This document shows, in pieces, positions 54,000 to 64,000 of a stretch of 64,000 nt of DNA; the stretch's first letter is position 1, and each line of letters opens with the position of its first letter. Below the pieces are notes generated by a model. It was given only the letters and a program-made list of their open reading frames with translations. It had not been told where the DNA came from and did no database searches. Source of the DNA: Protopterus annectens (Eukaryota; Chordata; Ceratodontiformes; Protopteridae); contig NC_056726.1 of NCBI RefSeq assembly GCF_019279795.1, forward strand, positions 1,013,112,988-1,013,176,987, written 5' to 3'. A program made the position numbers and the translations under genes.

Positions 54000-56716
54000 A
54001 TGCTGCTCAATGCCAGAGGTCTAAATCTCAAAATGCACTCACTCGAGGCCCTTCTCAGTATGGAGAACATCGATGTCTGTGCTGTGACTGAAACCTGGTT
54101 CAAGGCTCCTGAGAGCACCCCGGCACTATCAGGTTTTACCTCATATCATGCGTTCCAGCCCCAAAACCCGGACCACACCACAAAAGGAGGGGGTGTATCC
54201 ATATTCATCAAGGATACCCACACCTCCAGGTTGATGGCAAAGCATCGGAAACCATCCAGGTGCAATTAACCATAGACAAAACTGCTCTACAATTTGTAGC
54301 ATGCTACAGGCCACCCTCTCAAACTCAGGAACCCCACACAGCCTTCCTGAAGACACTGGAGGGTATAAATGTATCTCCAAACACCATTATATTGGGTGAC
54401 TTCAACTACCCAAATATAGACTGGGAACATTACTCAAGCCCTAACTTTCTAGCCCAAAGGTTCCTGGAGTTCATAAATTCAAATGCCATGGAACAACTAG
54501 TCACCGTTCCCACAAGAGGAGAAAATATACTAGATCTCATCATCACAAACATGGGGACAAAATGCTCCACACGAGTATATCCCTCATTGGTGAGATCAGA
54601 TCACAAACTTATCTCACTGGAAATCCACATCCCGCCCCCACCCCAAACAAAAAAGACCGCAGTGAAGAACTTCTCTAAAGCAAACTTCACACTGCTCAAG
54701 ACTGGTGTGGTATCCTTCAAGGCCCCCGAGCCAGTGGAAACCACAACCCAAGCTGCGGAAGCCCTTACAAATGCCTTCTACGAACACCTCCAGGACTGCA
54801 TGGATTAGGCAATCCCTAATAAAACCAAGACTCTTTCCACCAAGGGCAAATGTCCAGTCTGGTGGAACCCAGCCATAAACAAACTTTACAATAAGAGGAG
54901 AAAGCTGTTACATGATAGAGCAAAATCCATAAAAGAGAAGACACCCTTGATCATTATTAGTAAAAAAATATGAGCACTCATAAAATCATCCAAGGCCAAC
55001 TTTGAGAGAAAAATTGCAATAGATTCAAAAGACAATCATAAGGCCTTCTTCAGCTATGTTAGAAACCTGGGTGGAAACTCCCAGATATGAATTAGTCCAA
55101 AATGATACAAAAATCACTGAACCCACAGACATTGCCAACATACTGGCAGACAGGTTCAGTGCAAACCCAAAGGAGAGATAACTATCCCAGCAGAGTGTAG
55201 CCTCCCAGACATCTCAAATGCGCAGGTGAAAGCTGCTCTCTCTAAAGTTAAAAACACAGCATCAATGGGACCGGATGGTGTCCCCGGCTGTGTGCTACAC
55301 GAACTCAACGAGGAACTAAACCCGCATATAAGGCAGCTGTTTAATCTTAGCCTTAGCCTTAGCCACAGGATATGTGCCCAAGGAGTGGCGTACGGCAACT
55401 GTGGTCCCACTCCACAAAGGCGGTACCTCTACGGACCCTGCTTAACAAGCCTGGTCTGCAAAGCTATGGAGAGGATCATAATGGAACTCATAAACAAAGA
55501 CATAGGGGACTTGCAAACATTGGACCCGACCCAGTTTGGCTTTGTCAAGGGCAGATCATGCCTTTTGAACTTGGTCGACTTCTTCGAAACAGTCACCAAG
55601 GCCATTGATGAGGGAAAGGCAGTCCATACAGCCTACCTTGACCTTGCAACAGCACAATACCCCACTCGGGTATTATAGAGAAACTTACCAGCTTAAATGT
55701 AAACCCATATGTCACAAGATGGGTTGCAAACTGACTAAAGGACATAACCCACAGGGTTAGAGTTCCTGGTGCCATGTCAGACTCCAAGCCGGTCACAAGT
55801 GGTGTCCCACAGGGCTCAGTCCTTGGCCCCGTGTTCTTCGGCATCTACTTCTCAGAAGTACAGGCAAACATAGGAGGACTATGGCTGACAAAGTTTGCAG
55901 ATGACTGCAAACTGGGCGCCATAGTGGAAAGTACATCGGACACGGATATCCTTCAGAGGGGTCTCACGGAAACTGATAACTGGTGCCAGAGCCATGGCCT
56001 GAAGTTAAATGCCAAAAAGTGTATAGTCATACCCTTCGGGAAAAACAAGGTAACCCCAAGCTACCATATAGGTGGCAATCCATTAAGCACAGAAGAGGTT
56101 ATCAGGGACCTGGGGACCCAGGTTGACAGTGGCCTTTCTTTTGACACTCACATTGCTAAAGTGGTTAGAAAGACCTTCTACATTGCCCACCTGATCATGA
56201 AGGGATTCACATCCAGATCAAGTGAGGTCATTGTTCCCCTGTACTCTTCACTTATCAGACCAATGATTGAGTACAATGCCCCATTCAGGATGTATCTCAC
56301 CCGACACCTGCAGCAATTGGAGAGACCCCAAAAGTTCCTCACCAAAAGGATAAAGGGACTCCAAAATCTGTCATATGCTGCCAGACTGAAGAAACTCCAG
56401 CTCTATTCAGTCGCATACCGCCTGCTCAGAGGTGACCTGTGTCTGACATACAAGGCCATGTCCAACCCGGAATTAATGGACATGCTCCAAATCTACCAGA
56501 TCCACTAGAGCAAGCGATTTAAACCTTAGCACGGATATAAATAGGACATGCTGGAGGGATAGATTTGTCACCCAGAGACTCCCTATGCTGTGGAATAAAA
56601 TCCCAGTCCATGTGAGGCAGAGCACCTCGCTGGCTCTGTTCAAGAGAAATCTTGACCGGTGGATGGGAGATCGAATCATCTCTGTGTCACTGCTGGACAG
56701 AGGCACAACAAACTAA
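54000..56716 (+). pseudogene. CR1-F ORF2 (endonuclease-reverse transcriptase), broken
   Basis: The start is MLLNARGLNLKMHSLEALL. Endonuclease motifs are VTETWFKAPES, GDFNYPNIDWE and SLVRSDHKLISL (complete SDH). Reverse transcriptase motifs are ASMGPDGVPGCVLHEL, QFGFVKGRSCLLNL, AYLDLA (then a deletion at the KAFDT box near 55650), GVPQGSVLGPVFF and LTKFADDCKLGAI near 55890. The C-terminal frame closes at 56508 with a shift; the final part continues to about 56716. Frame breaks also lie near 54250, 54808 and 55100. Confidence 0.85.
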
Positions 56717-56805
56717 TGGGCACAGTATTTTTAACATAAGGTGGCGTTATAAATGCCTTAGGGCAGATAGCCTAGTATAAACCTATGAACCTATGAACCT
56801 ATTAG

Positions 56806-57131
56806 CTGAGTTGAATATATGCCAAATCAGGCGTGAAAGGAGAAAGGCAAGCAACACATCCAAAGAGTTGCAATGTTAATGAGAGTAACAATAAATAAGT
56901 AATATTGATTTATGTGTTTTTCTCAAACAAGTGAAAAGAGTGATGGTTCTTGGTGTGGATGGATGAAGTCTTTGTTCCATATGACTTTGGTTTGGTTAAT
57001 GGGTGTCGCACTTGAGGAGGACCTGGCTGAGGATGGATGGGGGTGTGCAGCCATTGGTGGGGTGGCTCATCTGTATGAGTTGTAGAAGTGGTCTGTGCAG
57101 CCTACGGCAAGAGCTCCACCTTTGAGAAAAC
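56806..57131. other. Unrecognised sequence
   Basis: Short non-coding spacer between CR1-F and the tandem repeats. Confidence 0.35.
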
Positions 57132-57216
57132 ACCAGCGAGCACATGCTCATGGGGAAAAAATACCAGCGAGCACAAGCTCATCGGAAAAAAACACCAGCG
57201 AGCACAAGCTCGCTAA
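57132..57216 (+). repeat. 31-bp tandem repeat, about 2.7 copies
   Basis: The unit starts ACCAGCGAGCACAAGCTCAT and repeats at 57132, 57163 and 57194. The core GCGAGC..GCTCGC of the last unit is a perfect small palindrome. Confidence 0.85.
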
Positions 57217-57277
57217 GGAGCATGCATGCAATCTAGCTGGACGGTCTTAGGTGTGCAGAAGCATAAACTTGTGTGTG

Positions 57278-57319
57278 TGTGTATATGTATGTATGTATGT
57301 ATGTATATATGTATGTGTT

Positions 57320-57366
<47 letters not shown>
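57278..57366 (+). repeat. (GTAT)n and (AT)n microsatellite
   Basis: TATG/GTAT units from about 57278-57322 pass into about 20 AT dinucleotides (57324-57362). Confidence 0.9.
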
Positions 57367-57369
<3 letters not shown>

Positions 57370-57373
57370 AAAT

Positions 57374-57500
57374 TTAACCAGGTCCAGCACATTGGGCATT
57401 ACATATACTTGTATGTATAATTAAACAGGGTCCAGCACAATGGGCATTACATATACTCGTATATATAATTAAACTGGATCCAGCATAGTGGGCATTACAC
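57374..57500 (+). repeat. 48-bp tandem repeat, 2.6 copies
   Basis: The word GGTCCAGCAC..TGGGCATTACATATAC recurs at 57381, 57429 and (as GATCCAGCATAG) about 57477, a period of exactly 48 bp. The sequence is unlike the 48-bp array at 14-27 kb. Each unit holds the palindromic word TATACnnGTATA. Confidence 0.85.
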
Positions 57501-57554
57501 TAAACTTTCCAGACAATTGGTGGACATGTTGGCGCATATGAAAAATATACTAAC

Positions 57555-57874
57555 CATACCTCTGAACTGTACAGATTTTCGCAGAATGTCCAGATTTCTT
57601 CCCCATATTTTTGGCACATTTTTCTATAAAATTGTGGTTTTCTGCAAATTACTGGCAAATTATTAAAGACTGAAGTTAGAAAATTAATGACTGACATTTG
57701 AGTTTCAGACTTCATACCATTCAAAAAAATCATGCTAATGCAAAACCTGTTATTCTATCAACTTTCCAAGTTTGTAAGAACAATATTTAAAAATTGTCCC
57801 TGTTTTTGGGCCTTTGTCCCACTTATATTTAAGGATTTGTCCAGATTTCTTGCTTTAAGAGGTTTAGAGGTATG
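57555..57874 (-). mobile_element. MITE of the CATACCTC family, complete (320 bp)
   Basis: The ends are CATACCTCTGAAC and GGTTTAGAGGTATG, and the exact 8-bp target duplication ATACTAAC lies at 57547-57554 and 57875-57882. It is the reverse complement of the copy at 45570. It has no ORF. The 8-bp duplication supports hAT. Confidence 0.85.
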
Positions 57875-57882
57875 ATACTAAC

Positions 57883-59838
<1,956 letters not shown>

Positions 59839-59924
59839 GTTCATAGGTAGGTACTAGGCTATCGGCCCAAGGGCCTACGTAAGCCTAGCCAACAAGGTTC
59901 CCTGGCTTATGCCACCCAAGAAAG

Positions 59925-62726
59925 TTATTTTCCTGTGCCACTGTCGAGCAGAGACACAGAAGTGATCCCCAGGGTGTATTTCCTATTTCCCATCCATACA
60001 TCAAGATTTTTCTTGAAGAGTGCTAATGAAGAACTTTGCCTGACATAGATGGGTAGCCTGTTCCAGAGTATGGGAAGTCTCTGATATAGGAATCTATCTC
60101 GCCAGCATGTCCTGTTTATTGTGGTGACAAGGTTTAGGTTCCTAGAGCGTGTAGCTCGGAGGGATTGGGATTTCTTTAGGTGTAGCATGTCCAACAGCTC
60201 TGGGTTTGACATAGCTTTATATGTTAGGCAGAGATCACCTCTGAGTAGGCGATATGCTATGGAGTAAAGCTGGAGTTTTTTGAGGCGGTCAGTGTAGGGC
60301 ATTTGTTTGAATCCAGTAATCCTCTTTGTGAGGTACTTCTGTGACCTTTCCAGCTGCTGCAGATGTCTTGTGAGGTACATTCCAAAAGGGGCGTTGTACT
60401 CTATAGTGGGTCTAATGAGTGTCGAGTAGAGGGGAACGATGACCTCTTTTTTCCTGGATGAGAACCCTTTTATGATGAGGTGTGCCACATAGAAGGACTT
60501 CCTGACTGTTGTGGAGATGTGACTATCAAAGGAGAGACTACTGTCCACCTGGGTCCCAAGGTCTCTTATCACACATTCGGTGTTAAGTAGATTGCTGCCT
60601 ATGTGGTAGTTCATGGGTACAGAGTTTTTACCAAAGGGGATGACACTGCACTTTTTGGCATTGAGCTTGAGGCCATGGCTCTGACACCAGGCATCTGTGT
60701 CAGAGAAGCCCTTCTGTAGGATGTTCACATCATTTGGGGACTTGACTATGGCTCCTAGTTTGCAGTCATCTGCGAACTTCGTTAACCAGAGGCCTTCTGT
60801 GTTAGCCTGTACTTCAGAGAAGTAGATACCAAACAGGAGCGGTCCCAGGACGAAACCCTGTGGTACTCCACTTGTCACTGGTTTGAGGTCAGATTTGGTG
60901 TCTGCAACTTTTACAGTGTGGGTTCTGTCAGTGAGCCAGTTGGCAACCCATCTTGTGACGTAGGGATTTATGCCTAGTTTATTGAGTTTAGCTATAATTC
61001 CAGAATGGGGGATGGTGTCTAAAAAGCCTTGGCGAGATCAAGATAGGCTGTGTGAACCACCTTACCCTCATCTACGGCTTTGGTGACTGCCTCAAAGAAG
61101 TCGATCAGTAGGAGGCATGATCTGCCTTTCACAAACCCGAACTGGGTGGGATCCAGAGTTTGGAGTTTACCAATGTCTTTGTTTATGAGTTTCATGGTGA
61201 TACATTCCATGGCTTTGCAGACCAGGCTCATCAGGCTAATAGGTCTATAGTTCCCGGGATCAGTGGTGGCTCCCCCTTTGTGGAGTGGGATAACTGTTGC
61301 TGTGCGCCATTCAGTGGGCACAAAGCCTGATGCAAGGCTATTATTGAACATGGTGCTTAAGTGGGGAGCCAGTTCATTCTGAAGTTCATGTAAAATGCAG
61401 CCTGGGATGTTGTCCGGTCCCATGGATGCTGTGTTTTTGGCTTTAGAGAGTGCAGCTTTCACCTGCGTAGTTGTGATTACAGGGACTCTGCATTCTTCCT
61501 GTATAGCTATGGGTCCTTTAGGAGGTGAGGGAGGGGGTAAAGTTAGCACTGAACCTATCTGCCAGGATGTTGGCAATATGAGTTGGTTCTGTAATTTTTG
61601 TGCCTTTGTGCTGTAACTCAGAGCAGATCTGGGTGTTGCCATTGAGATTCTTGACATAGCTATAGAATGCTTTGTGGTTGTCCTTGGAATTAGTGGAGAT
61701 TTTATTTTCGTAGCTAGCTTTGGAAGATCTTATAAGGGATCTCAGCTTCTTACTGAGGCTGACCAGGGAGCTCCTTCACTCATGGGATTTTACTCTCTTT
61801 TGCAACAGTTTCTTCCTTCTGTTGTAGAGTTAGTTTATCGCAGGGGACCACCAGATTGGCTTCCTTTTTTTTTGGTGGATAGCGTCTTGGTTCTGTTTGG
61901 GATAGCACGATCCATGCACTCATGTAGGTGCTTATAGAGTGCATTTGTGTAGGATTCAGCAGTCGTAACTGTATTGTCCATCTCCATGGGTGTCATGAAG
62001 TTCACTATTTCTGTCTTAAGAAGCATGAAGTTGGCTTTGGAGAAATGTCTTACTGTGGTTTCCTTAATGGGAGGTGGGATGTTGATATCAAGAGTGATAA
62101 GCTTATGGTTGGATTGACCCAACGAGGAGTTGACTTCAGGTGTGGAACACCGGTCACTCATGTTGGTAATGACTAGGTCTAGGATATTGTTGCCCCTGGT
62201 GGGGGTGTGAATAAGTTGATCTAGGGCATTGGAGTTTATGAATTCCAGAAAGCATTGCGCTAAGGAGTTGGTACATGAGTAGTTTTCCCAGTTAATGGTG
62301 GGGTAGTTGAAGTCGCCCATTATTAGGGTGTTTGGTTGAACCCTAATATTTTCCAGTACATCAAGAAAAGAGGAGTGGGAATCCTGGGGCATGGTAGGGG
62401 ATCTGTAGCAAGCTACAATTTGGATTGCAGTTTTGCCAAGAGTTAGTTGCACTTGGATAACCTCGGATGCATTATGCTGAGCAACTAGCCTGGAGGTGTG
62501 GATATCCTTAATGAATATGGACACACCCCCACCTTTGGTGTTTCGGTCCAGGTTACATGGCCGAAAAGTGTGGTATGAGTTATAGCCTGGTAGTGCAGGT
62601 GTGCTCTCTGGACCCTTGAACCAGGTCTCAGTCACTGCACACAGATATCGATGTTCTCCATTTTAAGGAGTGCCTCGAGTGAGTGCATTTTGAAATTTAG
62701 ACTTTTAGCATAGCATTGAGTAGCAT
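59925..62726 (-). pseudogene. CR1-D ORF2 (endonuclease-reverse transcriptase), few breaks
   Basis: The endonuclease piece (62635-61835) has TETWFKGPEST, GDFNYPTINWE and SLGQSNHKLITL, with SNH replacing SDH. The reverse transcriptase piece (61657-61019) has ASMGPDNIPGCILHEL, VIPLHKGGATTDPGNYRPIS, QFGFVKGRSC and DLAKAF. The last piece (60878-59925, 317 codons) has GVPQGFVLGPLLF, LTKFADDCKLGAI and an intact C-terminus. Only about four indels or stops (near 62640, 61830, 61660 and 61015) separate it from a continuous frame of about 930 codons. Confidence 0.88.
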
Positions 62727-62838
62727 TACCCTCAGTTTTTGCTTGCCTGTTCCTGTTATGGTGGTAAATTTGTTACTTGAACCCTGCCTAAAAAAGGCAC
62801 TATAGGGGCAGCAAGAGCCTTAGCCAGTATCCGGAATC

Positions 62839-63720
62839 TCAGGGACGACAGGTGCAGGCCATCTGTGGCATAGCATTGTGGTCTGTCGACCATGTCGTCA
62901 GAAGCAGACAGATACTGGATCCCTTAGAATGACACCAGAAGCTTAGCCAATTGTTGAAGTCAATCATTTTGTCCTTGTACTGCGGTATCATTCTGGGCGA
63001 TGGCAGAATGCTACTCAGAGCTAGGGTCATACCTGACTGGGCTACAAGATCGCAGAGCTCTTCCATGTCTCTTTTCATGTAGTCCAGGGAGGTACGTCTC
63101 AGGTCATTCACACCAACATGGACAATGACAGAGTTATATTTGTACTTGTTGTGGAGTGACCTGAGTGCGTGGGTTATGTGGCGGATCCTGGCCCCCGACA
63201 GGCAGCTGACAGTAACCTTCTCCTTGTTTAGTCTAGGGAGTGGGACATCAGTGTGCCTGACTATAGAGTCACCTATGACTATTGTGTTGGGTATGTTGTT
63301 TTGCCTTATTGGCTGTGTTTGAGTGGAACATGGAGTCTGTGGGCTATGTGTCATTTGGGTTGTGTTGGGGAATGGAGGTTGCTTGTGTTAATGCTTTGGA
63401 GGTCTCTGTTGCTTAGGCAGATTATTATTGAGAGCCTCTGCGAATGTTTTTGAGTTTCTATGTGTGGATGTAGTGAGACTATGTGATGAGTGTGGTGTGG
63501 TGCAAATGTTTACCTTCTCCTCATGACTGTCAGGTTCAGTCTTGGTTGGGGAGAGCTTTACCTCCAGTTTGGCTAGATAAGTGCATCTCTCACAGGTTGT
63601 AGTGTTGGGTGGTAGGAGGAGAGGGATGTCTGTGTACATGAGGCAATTTCTACATTGCCTCAGGATGCCCAGATTCATCAGATAGACAGGGGAGAACACT
63701 GGGAGCTGACCCTTGGACAT
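62839..63720 (-). pseudogene. CR1-D ORF1: Cys-motif and SGNH hydrolase
   Basis: The N-terminal part (63720-63388) begins MSKGQLPVFSPVYLM and has CRNC and CERC, a C-x2-C pair of pairs likely to bind zinc. The next frame (63354-62839) has IVIGDSIVRHTD (block I, catalytic Ser), VIVHVGVNDLRRTSLDY (block III) and RMIPQYKDKMIDFNNW. A frameshift after CHSKG moves the final D-x-x-H region to another phase. One more frameshift separates the two parts near 63390. Such ORF1 proteins accompany the LINE RNA. Confidence 0.83.
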
Positions 63721-64000
63721 GCCCGAATAAAAAAACTATTTTCCTCTAGATAAGTGAGGAAAGTGAGTACAAGAGCTGTTTTTCTCAACGCCAGTGAGAA
63801 AAGTAAGTACAAAAACTGTTTTCCTCTAGGTAATGAGGAAGACTGAGTGCTATAGTAATTAGAAGCTTATTTATTAGTGCTTACAAGTTCTGAACAAGTG
63901 CTGGGTATGAATAAGCAAATTTAAGTGCTAAAACTAAGAATCTGTATCTGCACCAGACGAGTTACAGGACAGAAACAAGTGCAAATGCAGGGTTTCAAAC

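Larger units (their letters stand above)
53772..56805 (+). mobile_element. CR1-clade LINE, copy F, 5'-truncated in ORF1
   Basis: It begins inside the SGNH domain of ORF1 (NWLNFWCHSKG) and ends with (CTATGAAC)n at about 56785-56805. It lies in the sense direction within the putative intron. Compared with copies A, C and D it keeps the canonical SDH endonuclease motif. Confidence 0.88.
59839..64000 (-). mobile_element. CR1-clade LINE, copy D, nearly full length, runs to the window edge
   Basis: The 3' end (TTCATAGGTAGG) is at 59839 and minus-strand coding continues through ORF2 and ORF1 to 63720. Upstream DNA to 64000 is its 5' untranslated region, with a near-repeat (GAGGAAARTRAGTACAA, three times at 63755-63845). 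It is the best-preserved CR1 in the window. The true 5' end may lie outside. Confidence 0.88.

Overview
This is eukaryotic, almost certainly vertebrate, intergenic and intronic DNA from a repeat-rich, probably large genome. It holds decayed CR1, L2-like and RTE LINEs, tRNA-derived and RTE-tailed SINEs, a Gmr1-like Gypsy element, hAT-like MITEs and many (CA)n/(GT)n runs. No operons, bacterial genes or CRISPR arrays are present. The mix of CR1, L2, RTE and Gmr1-like Gypsy suggests a non-teleost fish such as a lungfish, or an amphibian. That is inference; no species-diagnostic gene is visible.

Region 1 (1-13.1 kb): a nearly full-length CR1 LINE (copy A, + strand) is followed by a MITE and CR1/L2 3' fragments. 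Next comes an old minus-strand CR1 (copy B) split by an L2-like LINE (which itself carries a tRNA-derived SINE with a CR1 tail), by an L2 3' tail and by a hAT-like MITE.

Region 2 (13.1-27.4 kb): a diverged Gypsy LTR fragment leads into a 48-bp tandem array of roughly 70 copies. The array has been split by at least five later insertions: an 88-bp MITE, a full-length RTE LINE (18-bp target duplication), a very young non-autonomous LTR retrotransposon (1,027/1,025-bp LTRs, one substitution apart), a 322-bp hAT-like MITE and an L2-like LINE 3' end.

Region 3 (27.4-33.9 kb): a Gmr1-like Gypsy element with integrase upstream of reverse transcriptase, a SCAN-like capsid region and a zinc knuckle. 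All genes are broken. Its 5' LTR carries an RTE-tailed SINE; its 3' LTR carries an expanded (GT)n.

Region 4 (33.9-52.7 kb): a LINE fragment, CR1 copy C (minus, containing a second CR1 fragment), two CA-rich interspersed repeats, a degenerate 31-bp array with a homogenised core near 45 kb, a 5'-truncated RTE copy with its target duplication, and long stretches of sequence I do not recognise.

Region 5 (52.7-64 kb): the only plausible host coding sequence is a 48-bp exon at 52,756-52,803. It encodes MSRSDEVNRLAESVYK and ends at a GTAAGT splice donor. It resembles the start of the I-BAR domain proteins BAIAP2/BAIAP2L1, so the DNA downstream would be first-intron sequence. It is followed by CR1 copy F (+), short tandem repeats, a second MITE family and CR1 copy D (minus, nearly full length, running to the window edge).

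Nothing in the window looks like a cooperating gene system. The coherent biology is mobile-element ecology: SINEs share 3' tails with LINEs present in the same window (CR1 and RTE), and a satellite array acts as a repeated insertion target.
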